The notes beneath the pieces were generated by a model. It was not told the DNA's origin and did not search any database. It worked only from the letters and a program-made list of their open reading frames with translations. Positions 28,077 to 36,860 of a stretch of DNA of 64,000 nucleotides are shown here, one piece after another (position 1 is the first letter of the stretch; each line of letters starts with the position of its first letter). The position numbers were made by a program, and so were the translations under genes. Where the stretch lies: the NCBI RefSeq assembly GCF_019145355.1, contig NZ_JAHSTY010000001.1:124001-188000 (forward strand), given 5' to 3'. Source of the DNA: Pseudomonas azadiae. GTDB taxonomy: Bacteria; Pseudomonadota; Gammaproteobacteria; Pseudomonadales; Pseudomonadaceae.

Positions 28077-28979
28077 ATGTCCACCACCAAAGCCCGCGCA
28101 GACTCACTTTCACTTCTGCTCTTTACCTTGCGCAGCGGCAAGCTGATGGCCATCAACCTGCTGAAAGTCAGCGAAATCATCCCCTGCCCGCCGCTGACCA
28201 AGCTGCCGGAGTCCCACCCCCACGTCAAAGGCATCGCCACCTTGCGCGGTAACTCGCTGGCGGTGATCGACCTGAGCCGCGCGTTGGGCGAAATGCCTCT
28301 GGCGGACCCGGACGGCGGCTGCCTGATCGTCACCGATGTGAGCCGTTCCAAGCAGGGCCTGCACGTGCAGGCGGTGAGCAAGATCGTGCATTGCCTGACC
28401 ACCGACATTCGCCCACCGCCCTATGGCTCCGGCGGTAACCGCGCGTTCATCACTGGGGTCACCCAGGTCGAAGGCGGTCTGGTGCAGGTGCTCGACATCG
28501 AAAAAGTCATCCACGGCATCGCTCCGGCACCGATTGAAGTGGCGCCGACCGATCTGACCATGGAAGAGGCCGAAGTGCTGGGCCATGCGCGCATCCTGGT
28601 GGTCGACGACAGCCAGGTCGCCCTGCAGCAATCGGTGCACACCCTGCGCAACCTCGGCCTCACCTGCCACACCGCGCGCAGTGCCAAGGAAGCCATCGAT
28701 GTGCTGCTGGAGCTGCAAGGCACGGCCGAACAGATCAACGTGATGGTGTCGGACATTGAGATGTCGGAAATGGACGGCTATGCCCTCACCCGCACCCTGC
28801 GCGAAACCCCGGACTTCCAGCACCTCTATGTGTTGCTGCACACCTCCCTGGACAGCGCAATGAACAGCGAAAAAGCCCGCCTGGCCGGCGCCAACGCGGT
28901 GCTGACCAAGTTCTCCTCGCCCGAGCTGACCAAGTGTCTGGTAGTGGCAGCGCAGAGCGTGGCACAGCAGGGACAGTAA
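28077..28979 (+). CDS. cheV: CheV-type chemotaxis coupling protein (CheW-receiver fusion)
   Basis: A 300-residue cytoplasmic protein with an N-terminal CheW-like domain (about 10-165) that bridges chemoreceptors and CheA, and a C-terminal receiver domain. The receiver has the acidic pair in ILVVDDSQVAL, the phospho-acceptor Asp in VSDIEMSEMDGY and the conserved Lys in VLTKFSSPE. Phosphorylation is thought to tune adaptation. AAGG precedes the start. No other chemotaxis gene is near. Pseudomonads usually have several CheV paralogues. Confidence 0.92.
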   Translation: MSTTKARADSLSLLLFTLRSGKLMAINLLKVSEIIPCPPLTKLPESHPHVKGIATLRGNSLAVIDLSRALGEMPLADPDGGCLIVTDVSRSKQGLHVQAVSKIVHCLTTDIRPPPYGSGGNRAFITGVTQVEGGLVQVLDIEKVIHGIAPAPIEVAPTDLTMEEAEVLGHARILVVDDSQVALQQSVHTLRNLGLTCHTARSAKEAIDVLLELQGTAEQINVMVSDIEMSEMDGYALTRTLRETPDFQHLYVLLHTSLDSAMNSEKARLAGANAVLTKFSSPELTKCLVVAAQSVAQQGQ

Positions 28980-28982
28980 TAA

Positions 28983-29465
28983 GTGACAGCGTACTTCCAA
29001 CTGCTGCGCCGCGATCTCACCGGCAGCCTGCCCGCCCCCCAATGGCCGGTGGGTACCCAGTTGGACCATTACCGCGACGACCTGGCCCCGGCGATTCACG
29101 CGGTGTTGCGCCTGGCCCAGGACCAGGGTGGCGGCCGCGTCCCCAACCTGCCAACCTGGCAGCGTCAGTTCATCACCGATGCCGAGTTCGATCCCACGCT
29201 GTGCCTGGTGGCCAGTAATGCCGAGGGCATTCTTGGCGTGGCACAGTGCTGGACCAGCGCGTTCATCAAGAACCTCAGCGTTCACCCTTGCGCCCAAGGC
29301 CAGGGATTGGGCCGCGCGCTGTTGCTGCACAGCTTCCAGATCTTCAAACAGCGCGGCGAGCCCTACGTCGACCTCAAGGTCATGGAGAGCAACCTGCGTG
29401 CACGGCGGTTGTATGAAAGCGCGGGTATGAGATTTGTCCTACGCGATGCGGTGCCCGAGGATTGA
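28983..29465 (+). CDS. GNAT-family N-acetyltransferase
   Basis: A 160-residue protein starting at GTG 28983, 3 nt after cheV. The acetyl-CoA motif is NLSVHPCAQGQGLGRALL, followed by the typical NLRARRLYESAGMRF ending. The substrate cannot be told. The tight spacing suggests cotranscription with cheV, but a shared function is not evident. Confidence 0.88.
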   Translation: MTAYFQLLRRDLTGSLPAPQWPVGTQLDHYRDDLAPAIHAVLRLAQDQGGGRVPNLPTWQRQFITDAEFDPTLCLVASNAEGILGVAQCWTSAFIKNLSVHPCAQGQGLGRALLLHSFQIFKQRGEPYVDLKVMESNLRARRLYESAGMRFVLRDAVPED

Positions 29466-29574
29466 GCGGCACTGGCGTATAACTTGCTTCCAGACAGACA
29501 AAACGGTGAACAGAGGTAAAAACCCGTCACCGATCCTGCGTGCCTCTCTGACCTAGCCTGGTGACAGATCTGCC

Positions 29575-30318
29575 ATGAACACTCACTTCTCCTGCGTCGG
29601 TTGCGGCAAATGCTGCTCTGACCATCATGTGCCCTTGACCCTTGCCGAGGCTCGCCTGTGGGCGGCCGACGGCGGCACTGTCATTGTTCTGGTCGAAGGG
29701 TTTCTGGGCAATGGCCTGGGCTTGCCCCAACAACAACGTGAACATGCCGAACGCCGTTCGGTGGTGGTACCCAGTGGCAACACCGAGGCGTTCGTGGCGA
29801 TCACCTTTGCCGCCTACAACGCCGGACGCTGCCGGAATCTTGACGAAGACAACCTGTGCCGCATCTATGCGCGTCGCCCGTTGGTGTGCCGCATCTACCC
29901 GATGGAGATCAACCCGCATATCCCGCTGAACCCCGCCGCCAAGGATTGCCCGCCGGAGTCCTGGGAACAGGGGCCGGCGCTGATCGTCGGTGGCGAGTTG
30001 ATCGACCCGGAACTGGCCGAGCTGATCCGCCGCTCACGCCAGGCCGACCGCGACGATGTACAGGCCAAGGAAGCGGTATGCGCTCTGCTGGGCATCAGGA
30101 CCACGGCGCTCAAAGGTGATGGATTTACCGCCTACCTGCCGGACATGGGCGCATTTGCCCAAGCGCTTGAACGGGCGGCGGAGCGCCCGTCCGTGGCCAA
30201 TGAGTGGGTGTTTCATGTATCGGGGATGGACATCGCCGAGCAGGTGCTGGAAGCCGGGGCGCAGATTGCAACCGAGGTGCCGGCCAATTATGCGTTTATC
30301 TCCCTGCGGGCGGCGTAA
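29575..30318 (+). CDS. YkgJ-family cysteine-cluster protein
   Basis: A 247-residue protein opening with the motif C-x2-C-x2-CC (CVGCGKCC, residues 7-14) and later CRNLDEDNLCRIYARRPLVC, the arrangement that defines YkgJ/UPF0153 proteins and probably binds zinc or an Fe-S cluster. The C-terminal 100 residues are not assigned. The 109-nt gap before it shows no repeat or clear promoter. Function is unknown. Confidence 0.85.
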   Translation: MNTHFSCVGCGKCCSDHHVPLTLAEARLWAADGGTVIVLVEGFLGNGLGLPQQQREHAERRSVVVPSGNTEAFVAITFAAYNAGRCRNLDEDNLCRIYARRPLVCRIYPMEINPHIPLNPAAKDCPPESWEQGPALIVGGELIDPELAELIRRSRQADRDDVQAKEAVCALLGIRTTALKGDGFTAYLPDMGAFAQALERAAERPSVANEWVFHVSGMDIAEQVLEAGAQIATEVPANYAFISLRAA

Positions 30319-30340
30319 GCCTTCTACAGCTGACGAATCT

Positions 30341-30476
30341 CTGTAGTGAGCGGGCTTGCCCCGCGCTGGGTGGCGAAGCCGCCCTAATGCAGTCACCGCC
30401 GATTTACAGATAAAACCGAGTCGCCTGGTTTGGGGCGGCTTCGCCGCCCAGCGCGGGGCAAGCCCGCTCACTACAG
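30341..30476. repeat. Long palindromic repeat of a GTAGTGAGCGGGCTTGCC family
   Basis: The arms CTGTAGTGAGCGGGCTTGCC plus CCGCGCTGGGTGGCGAAGCC and their complements, ending GGCAAGCCCGCTCACTACAG, lie about 55 bp apart. It sits between the convergent YkgJ and binding-protein genes, so it could act as a bidirectional transcript-end structure. It is distinct from the GTGGGAGC family. Confidence 0.9.
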
Positions 30477-30491
30477 GGTTATGTATGCAGA

Positions 30492-31271
30492 TTAGGGCGT
30501 GTTGAGGCGGTAAGGCGCGATGATTCGCTGGTATTCACCATTGTGCTTAAGTTGCTCGAGGGCTCGATTGAGTTCGGTACGCAACGCTGTGTCGGTATTG
30601 CGCAACGCGATCGCCACACCGTCGCCCAGCAGCTCGGCCGACACGGCGGGCCCCAGGAAGGCGAAATCCTCGCCTGCGGCGGTATCGAGCAGGGCGTCGC
30701 GAATTTCCACAGTGCCCTGCAGCGTCGCATCGATATCACCTGCCACCAGGCTGCGGACCAGTTCGTCGTTGAGCCAGAAGCTCTTGATGATCACACCCTT
30801 GCGCGCCCATTGCGACCGGGCAAAAGCCTCGCGATTGCTCCCCAGCAAGACACCGACTCGCTTGCCCTTGAGGGACGCTGGAAACGGCATCAGGCCTGAG
30901 GTGCGGCGTGCGACCAGGCGCGTGGTGAAGGGGTAGAGGATATCGGTGAAACTCACCCGGCGGCGGCGCCTGGAGGTAGGGGCGATGCCCATGATGGCGT
31001 CGAATTGGCGGGCGTCAAGGTCATCGAAGTTTTCGACCACAACCTGGTCGACCCAGGTACAGCGCACATTCAGCTGCTGGCACAAGGCATTGCCCAGCTC
31101 GATATTCAGACCGACCAACTGCCCTTGCGGGTTACGGCTCTGGAAGGGAGGAAACTGCGCGGCGACGGCGAACCGGAGCTCACTTCGCGGTTGATCAACG
31201 CCGGCAACGGCATCCACCGCAAGCAACAGGGCAAGCGCAACACAAAGGTGTATCAGGGCCACAGGAAACAT
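30492..31271 (-). CDS. Periplasmic amino-acid-type solute-binding protein, standing alone
   Basis: A 259-residue SBP_bac_3 family protein with a signal peptide (ALIHLCVALALLLAVDAVAG). The ligand-site phrases are FRFAVAAQFPPFQ-like (LRFAVAAQFPPFQSRNPQG), VGLNIELGNALCQQL, FDAIMGIAPTSRRRRRVSFT and VGVLLGSNREAF. It resembles lysine/arginine/ornithine binders. The start is ATG 31271, or GTG 31262 with better AAAGGA spacing. No ABC permease or ATPase genes are adjacent, so it either serves a distant transporter or senses solutes. Confidence 0.82.
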   Translation of the reverse strand: MFPVALIHLCVALALLLAVDAVAGVDQPRSELRFAVAAQFPPFQSRNPQGQLVGLNIELGNALCQQLNVRCTWVDQVVVENFDDLDARQFDAIMGIAPTSRRRRRVSFTDILYPFTTRLVARRTSGLMPFPASLKGKRVGVLLGSNREAFARSQWARKGVIIKSFWLNDELVRSLVAGDIDATLQGTVEIRDALLDTAAGEDFAFLGPAVSAELLGDGVAIALRNTDTALRTELNRALEQLKHNGEYQRIIAPYRLNTP

Positions 31272-31426
31272 CCTTTTCCGGAAAGAGCGCCTTCTGCCCA
31301 GCCCCGTTGAAACGTCGGGGCAGGACACAAGCGGTGCAAGCTTTCAAGAAACGATCACGGGCCTACAAGCGGAAATTTCAGCGGGCGCTGTAGGTAGCAT
31401 CCTGCAATGTTTGTTGCGGATTATTC

Positions 31427-31660
31427 CTAGCGTTTGCCCATCGAGCGACGCGTGCCCGGCGGGGCCATGCCAGGGGTCTTGGTGTGGCCGTTCTTGGCGC
31501 CGTTCTTGTACCAGGGCTGGGCGTCATTCCTGGCCCCGGCCAGTTCACCCGGTTTGAAAGGAAACTTGAACGCCGGGATCTCGGATTTCTCAACGCCGTC
31601 GGCGTTGACCGAATCGACCAGATCGGTCGCTTCGACAGGGGAATGTGTCGGGGATTTCAT
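31427..31660 (-). CDS. Short hypothetical protein, charged and proline/glycine-rich
   Basis: A 77-residue protein with a GGAGC ribosome site ahead of ATG 31660. It has no signal or membrane segment. The C-terminal half is rich in Pro, Gly, Lys and Arg (PFKPGELAGARNDAQPWYKN, TPGMAPPGTRRSMGK) and probably disordered. Codon use matches real genes. Not recognised. Confidence 0.6.
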   Translation of the reverse strand: MKSPTHSPVEATDLVDSVNADGVEKSEIPAFKFPFKPGELAGARNDAQPWYKNGAKNGHTKTPGMAPPGTRRSMGKR

Positions 31661-31777
31661 GAACGCTCCAGGGCATGCAGACGAGGATGCGGACCCCAGT
31701 GATGGGCCCTATATGTAGGAAGTATACCTGCGCAGCCGCGATCTTTGACCAACGTCGTACGAATGGTCAGGAGCTAA

Positions 31778-31793
31778 CTGACACGGCTGTCAG
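31778..31793. promoter_or_regulatory. TGACA-N4-TGTCA palindrome, candidate operator of the RND/two-component operon
   Basis: CTGACA-CGGC-TGTCAG is a perfect 16-bp palindrome 83 nt upstream of the adaptor start. Half-sites and spacing match the CusR-type box (TGACA-N4-TGTCA). Downstream, TATAAA at 31827-31832 could be a -10 with a weak -35 TTTACT at 31805-31810 (16-bp spacer), placing the palindrome near -54, suitable for an activator. Confidence 0.6.
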
Positions 31794-31875
31794 ATGGCAG
31801 TCACTTTACTGACCGGGTCGGCAGGCTATAAATACTCACCCTTCTCCCCCAATCCCTGCCTGGGCGCCTTACAGC

Positions 31876-33042
31876 ATGCACATTAAAAGAAAAACGGTAT
31901 TGACCGTGGGTGTCCTTGCCCTTCTGGCGACTGCCGCCTGGGCGCTGACCCGCCCCGCCAAGACCAGGCTGGTCGCTTCCGCCGCCGTTCCGGTACGGGT
32001 GATGACGGTGGTGGAGCAGGATTTGCCGCGTTACGTGACGGGGATCGGCTCGGTGCTGTCGCTGCACAGCGTAGTGATCCGCCCGCAAATCGACGGCATC
32101 CTCACTCGATTGCTGGTCAAGGAGGGGCAACGGGTCAAGGCCGGCGACCTGTTGGCGACTATCGACGACCGCTCGATCCGCGCCAGTCTCGACCAGGCCA
32201 GGGCACAACTGGGCGAGAGCCAGGCGCAACTGCAAGTGGCCCAGGTCAACCTCAAGCGCTACAAGGCACTGAGCGTCGATGACGGCATTTCCAAGCAGAC
32301 CTACGACCAGCAACAGGCGCTGGTCAACCAGCTCAAAGCTACGCTGCAAGGGAATCAAGCCGCCATTGATGCGGCCCAGGTGCAGCTGTCCTACACGCAG
32401 ATCCGCTCTCCCGTCACTGGCCGCGTCGGTATTCGCAGCGTGGATGAAGGCAACTTCCTGCGCATGAGCGATGCCCAGGGGTTGTTTTCGGTCACGCAGA
32501 TCGACCCGATTGCCATCGAGTTCTCCCTGCCCCAGCAAATGCTCCCGACGTTGCAGGGTTTGATCGCCGCCTCCGAGCCTGCCCGGGTGGACGCCTACAT
32601 GGGCGCCGATACCGAAGGCGAGCACTCCGACCTGCTGGGCGAGGGACGCCTGAGCCTGATCGACAACCAGATCAGCGGTACCACCGGCACCATCCGCGCC
32701 AAGGCCGAATTCCCCAACAGCACGCAGACACTCTGGCCAGGCCAACTGGTGACGATCAAGATCCAGACCGCTCTCGACCGCAACGCCCTGGCCGTCCCGC
32801 CAGGCGTCGTGCAACGCGGCCTCGACTCGCACTTCGTGTACCGCGTCAACGGTGACAAGGTAGAGATCCTTCCGGTGCAGGTGGTGTATCAGGACAGCGA
32901 CCGCAACATCCTCAAGGGCATCCAGGCGGGCGATGTACTGGTCAGCGATGGCCAGTCGCGGCTCAAGGCTGGCGCCCAGGTAGAGATCCTCAAGGATCCG
33001 CCGCAAACGATCCAGACCGCTGACGCCAGGGTGCAGCCATGA
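31876..33042 (+). CDS. RND efflux periplasmic adaptor, MdtA-like
   Basis: A 388-residue membrane-fusion protein. The N-terminal hydrophobic segment (VLTVGVLALLATAAWAL) lacks a lipobox cysteine, so it is an anchor or signal peptide. It continues with RPQIDGILTRLLVKEGQRVKAGD (first lipoyl half), a helical hairpin, SYTQIRSPVTGRVGIRSVDEG (second half) and a barrel domain ending in LKAGAQVEIL. The stop overlaps the pump start by 4 nt. It links the pump to an outer-membrane channel that must be encoded elsewhere. Confidence 0.92.
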   Translation: MHIKRKTVLTVGVLALLATAAWALTRPAKTRLVASAAVPVRVMTVVEQDLPRYVTGIGSVLSLHSVVIRPQIDGILTRLLVKEGQRVKAGDLLATIDDRSIRASLDQARAQLGESQAQLQVAQVNLKRYKALSVDDGISKQTYDQQQALVNQLKATLQGNQAAIDAAQVQLSYTQIRSPVTGRVGIRSVDEGNFLRMSDAQGLFSVTQIDPIAIEFSLPQQMLPTLQGLIAASEPARVDAYMGADTEGEHSDLLGEGRLSLIDNQISGTTGTIRAKAEFPNSTQTLWPGQLVTIKIQTALDRNALAVPPGVVQRGLDSHFVYRVNGDKVEILPVQVVYQDSDRNILKGIQAGDVLVSDGQSRLKAGAQVEILKDPPQTIQTADARVQP

Positions 33043-36000
33043 CGACAGCGCGGGGATCGATTTCCGCCTGGTGCATCGACCGCCCGGTCGCCACGCTGTT
33101 GCTGACTTTCGCCCTGGTGCTGCTCGGGTTGATCGCCTTCCCCAAATTACCCATCGCCCCCCTGCCGGAGGCGGAGTTTCCCACCATCCAGGTGACCGCA
33201 CAGTTGCCCGGCGCCAGCCCCGACACCATGGCTTCGTCGATTGCGACCCCGCTGGAGGTGCAGTTCAGCGCGATCCCCGGCATGACGCAGATGACCTCGA
33301 GCAGTGCGCTGGGCTCCACCCTGCTGACCCTGCAATTCACCCTCGACAAAAGCATCGATACCGCCGCGCAGGAGGTGCAGGCGGCCATCAACACCGCCGC
33401 AGGCAAACTGCCGGGCGATATGCCGAGCCTGCCGACCTGGCGCAAGGTGAACCCGGCGGACAGCCCGGTGCTGATCGTCAGCGTCAGTTCCCATGACATG
33501 CCCGGCACTGAACTGAGCGATCTGGTGGAAACCCTGCTGGCCCGGCAGATCAGCCAGATCGACGGTGTAGGCCAGATCAACATCACCGGCCAGCAACGCC
33601 CGGCGATTCGCGTGCAGGCGTCGCCCGACAAACTTGCCGCCATCGGCCTGACCCTGGCCGACATCCGCCTGGCGATCCAGCAATCAAGCCTGAACCTGGC
33701 CAAAGGCGCGCTCTATGGCAAGAACAGCGTGTCGACCCTGGCGACCAACGACCAGTTGTTTCATCCGGATGAATACGGCGACCTGATCGTCTCCTACAAG
33801 GACGGTGCGCCGGTGCAACTGCGCGACGTGGCCAAGGTCGTCCACGGCTCGGAAAACGCCTACGTCCAGGCCTGGGCGGTGGACACGCCCGGCGTCAACC
33901 TGGTGATCACCCGCCAACCCGGCGCCAACATTGTCGAGACCGTGGAGCGTATCCAGGCCGAACTGCCCCGCCTGGAGGCCATGCTGCCGGCATCGGTTCA
34001 GGTCAGCGTGCTGATGGACCGCACCACCACCATCCGCGCCTCGCTGCACGAAGTGGAAATGACCCTGCTGATCGCCGTCTTGCTGGTGGTCGGGGTAATG
34101 GCGATTTTCCTGCGCCAATGGTCGGCGACCATCATTGTGTCGAGCGTGCTGGGCGTATCGTTGATCGCGAGTTTCGCCCTGATGTACGTGATGGGCTTCA
34201 GCCTGAATAACCTGACCCTGGTTGCAATCGTAGTGGCCGTGGGCTTTGTGGTGGACGATGCGATTGTGGTGGTGGAGAACATCCATCGCCATCTGGAGGC
34301 CGGCCTGGACAAACGCGAGGCGGCGCTCAAGGGCTCCAGCGAAATTGGCTTTACCGTGGTGTCCATCAGCGTATCGCTGGTGGCGGCGTTCATTCCGCTG
34401 CTGTTCATGGGGGGCGTGGTGGGCAGGCTGTTCAAGGAGTTTGCCTTGACCGCCACCTCGACCATCCTGATTTCCGTGGTGGTGTCCCTGACCCTGGCGC
34501 CGACCCTGGCGGCCTTGTTCATGAACGCGCCAAGCCACCGGCCCCATGATAAACCCGGCTTTGGCGAAAGACTGCTGGCAGCCTACGAAAAGACCTTGCG
34601 CCGCGCCCTGGCCCACCAACGCACCATGGCCGGCATCTTCATGCTGACCCTGGCGCTTGCCGTGGCGGGCTATGTGTTCATCCCCAAGGGTTTCTTTCCC
34701 GTACAGGACACCGGTTTCATCCTCGGCACCAGCGAGGCGGCGGCGGATGTGTCTTACCCGGACATGGTCGCCAAGCACAAGGCGCTGGCGCAAATCATGA
34801 AGGATGACCCGGCCGTGCGGGCATTCTCCCATTCCGTCGGCGTGACCGGCAGCAACCAGACGATCGCCAACGGTCGCTTCTGGATTTCCCTCGTACCCCG
34901 GGGCGACCGGGATGTTTCCGCCAGCCAATTCATCGACCGCATCCGGCCCAAGCTGGCCAAGGTGCCGGGCATCGTGCTGTACCTGCGCGCGGGCCAGGAC
35001 ATCAACCTCAGCTCCGGCCCCAGCCGTAGCCAGTACCAGTACGTGCTCAAAAGCAACGACGGCGCGACGCTCAATACCTGGACCCAGCGCCTGACCGAAA
35101 AGCTGCGCGCCATCCCGGCGTTCCGTGATATCTCCAACGACCTGCAACTGGGCGGCAGCATTACCCATATTTCTATCGATCGCCGTGCGGCGGCGCGTTT
35201 CGGCTTGACCGCCACCGACGTCGACCAGGCGCTGTACGACGCCTTCGGCCAACGCCAGGTCAACGAGTTCCAGACCGAAATCAACCAGTACCAGGTGGTG
35301 CTGGAACTGGACACCCGGCAGCGCGGCAAGGCCGAGAGCCTGAATTACTTCTACCTGCGCTCGCCGCTGACCAACGAAATGGTGCCGCTGTCGGCGCTGG
35401 CCCGCGTCGACGCGCCCACGGTCGGGCCGCTGTCCATCAGCCACGACGGTATGTTCCCGGCCGCCAACCTGTCGTTCAACCTGGCGCCCGGTGTTGCGTT
35501 GGGTGATGCGGTGATTTTGCTCAACCAGGCAAAAAACGAGATTGGCATGCCGGCCTCGATCATCGGCAATTTCCAGGGCGCAGCGCAGGCGTTTCAAAGT
35601 TCGCTCGCCAGCCAGCCGTGGCTGATCCTCGCGGCGCTGGTGGCGGTCTACATCATCCTGGGCGTGCTGTATGAAAGCTTCGTGCACCCGCTGACAATCA
35701 TCTCGACGCTGCCTTCGGCAGGCCTGGGTGCGCTGGTCATGCTGTGGCTGCTGGGCCAGGATTTTTCGATCATGGCGTTGATCGGCCTGGTGCTGCTGAT
35801 CGGTATCGTCAAGAAAAACGGTATCCTGCTCATCGACTTCGCCCTGGACGCCCAGCGCACGCGCGGGCTGTCACCGCACGACGCAATCTTCGAAGCCTGC
35901 ATCACGCGCTTCCGGCCAATCATCATGACCTCCCTGGCCGCGCTGCTCGGCGCGCTGCCATTGATGCTCGGTTACGGCGCCGGTGCGGAACTGCGCCAGC

Positions 36001-36137
36001 CGCTGGGTATTTCAGTGGTCGGCGGGCTGCTGGTGAGCCAGGCGCTGACGCTGTTCACCACACCGGTCATATACTTGTACCTGGAGAAGTTTTTCCACAA
36101 GCCCAAACCCATGCCAGCGTTGGCGACCACACACTGA
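33039..36137 (+). CDS. RND multidrug efflux permease, MdtC/MuxC-like
   Basis: A 1032-residue proton-driven pump of the HAE-1 group with the standard 12-helix layout and two large periplasmic loops. The proton-relay aspartates are in FVVDDAIVVVENIHRHLEAG (helix 4). It begins WCIDRPVATLLLTFALVLLG and has typical late motifs GIVKKNGILLIDFAL and TRFRPIIMTSLAALLGALPL. MdtB/MdtC and MuxB/MuxC work as pairs, whereas only one pump gene is here, so it is probably a homotrimer. No outer-membrane factor gene follows. Confidence 0.92.
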   Translation: MTTARGSISAWCIDRPVATLLLTFALVLLGLIAFPKLPIAPLPEAEFPTIQVTAQLPGASPDTMASSIATPLEVQFSAIPGMTQMTSSSALGSTLLTLQFTLDKSIDTAAQEVQAAINTAAGKLPGDMPSLPTWRKVNPADSPVLIVSVSSHDMPGTELSDLVETLLARQISQIDGVGQINITGQQRPAIRVQASPDKLAAIGLTLADIRLAIQQSSLNLAKGALYGKNSVSTLATNDQLFHPDEYGDLIVSYKDGAPVQLRDVAKVVHGSENAYVQAWAVDTPGVNLVITRQPGANIVETVERIQAELPRLEAMLPASVQVSVLMDRTTTIRASLHEVEMTLLIAVLLVVGVMAIFLRQWSATIIVSSVLGVSLIASFALMYVMGFSLNNLTLVAIVVAVGFVVDDAIVVVENIHRHLEAGLDKREAALKGSSEIGFTVVSISVSLVAAFIPLLFMGGVVGRLFKEFALTATSTILISVVVSLTLAPTLAALFMNAPSHRPHDKPGFGERLLAAYEKTLRRALAHQRTMAGIFMLTLALAVAGYVFIPKGFFPVQDTGFILGTSEAAADVSYPDMVAKHKALAQIMKDDPAVRAFSHSVGVTGSNQTIANGRFWISLVPRGDRDVSASQFIDRIRPKLAKVPGIVLYLRAGQDINLSSGPSRSQYQYVLKSNDGATLNTWTQRLTEKLRAIPAFRDISNDLQLGGSITHISIDRRAAARFGLTATDVDQALYDAFGQRQVNEFQTEINQYQVVLELDTRQRGKAESLNYFYLRSPLTNEMVPLSALARVDAPTVGPLSISHDGMFPAANLSFNLAPGVALGDAVILLNQAKNEIGMPASIIGNFQGAAQAFQSSLASQPWLILAALVAVYIILGVLYESFVHPLTIISTLPSAGLGALVMLWLLGQDFSIMALIGLVLLIGIVKKNGILLIDFALDAQRTRGLSPHDAIFEACITRFRPIIMTSLAALLGALPLMLGYGAGAELRQPLGISVVGGLLVSQALTLFTTPVIYLYLEKFFHKPKPMPALATTH

Positions 36138-36167
36138 GGCTGAGGCCCCGACCTGGAGCAAAGGCTC

Positions 36168-36860
36168 ATGCGCGTCCTGATTATTGAAGACGAAGAAAAA
36201 ACCGCAGACTACCTGCACCGTGGCCTGACGGAACAAGGCTACACCGTCGACGTCGCGCGCGAAGGCGTCGAGGGTTTGCACCTGGCGCTGGAGAACGATT
36301 ACGCGGTGATCGTGCTCGACGTGATGCTGCCCGGCCTCGACGGCTTTGGCGTATTGCGTGCGCTGCGTGCGCGCAAACAGACGCCGGTGATCATGCTCAC
36401 CGCCCGCGAACGAGTGGAAGACCGCATTCGCGGCCTGCGCGAAGGCGCCGATGATTACCTGGGCAAACCCTTCTCGTTCCTGGAACTGGTGGCCCGCCTG
36501 CAAGCCCTTACCCGCCGCAGCGGCGGGCATGAACCGGTGCAGGTGACCGTCGCCGATCTGTGGATCGACCTGATCAGCCGCAAGGCCAGCCGCAATGGCC
36601 AGCGCCTGGACCTGACCGCCAAGGAGTTCTCGCTGCTCAGCGTATTGGCGCGGCGCCAGGGCGAGATCCTGTCCAAGACAGCGATTGCGGAAATGGTCTG
36701 GGACATCAATTTCGACAGCGACGCCAACGTGGTTGAAGTGGCGATCAAGCGGTTGCGCGCCAAACTCGACGGGCCATTCGATACCAAGCTGCTGCACACC
36801 ATTCGCGGCATGGGCTACGTGCTGGAGAGTCGCCTGCAGGAGCATGCGACGGGTGGCTAA
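36168..36860 (+). CDS. OmpR-family response regulator, CusR/CzcR-like
   Basis: A 230-residue regulator with acidic E7/D8, phospho-acceptor D51 (VIVLDVMLPGLDG), TARERVEDRIRGLREGADDYLGKPF and a C-terminal OmpR winged helix (LTAKEFSLLSVLARRQGEI, VVEVAIKRLRAKLDGPFD). This is the heavy-metal-response-regulator type. It lies 30 nt after the pump gene and overlaps the kinase gene by 17 nt. It is the likely binder of the palindrome at 31778. The metal or other signal is not determinable. Confidence 0.92.
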   Translation: MRVLIIEDEEKTADYLHRGLTEQGYTVDVAREGVEGLHLALENDYAVIVLDVMLPGLDGFGVLRALRARKQTPVIMLTARERVEDRIRGLREGADDYLGKPFSFLELVARLQALTRRSGGHEPVQVTVADLWIDLISRKASRNGQRLDLTAKEFSLLSVLARRQGEILSKTAIAEMVWDINFDSDANVVEVAIKRLRAKLDGPFDTKLLHTIRGMGYVLESRLQEHATGG

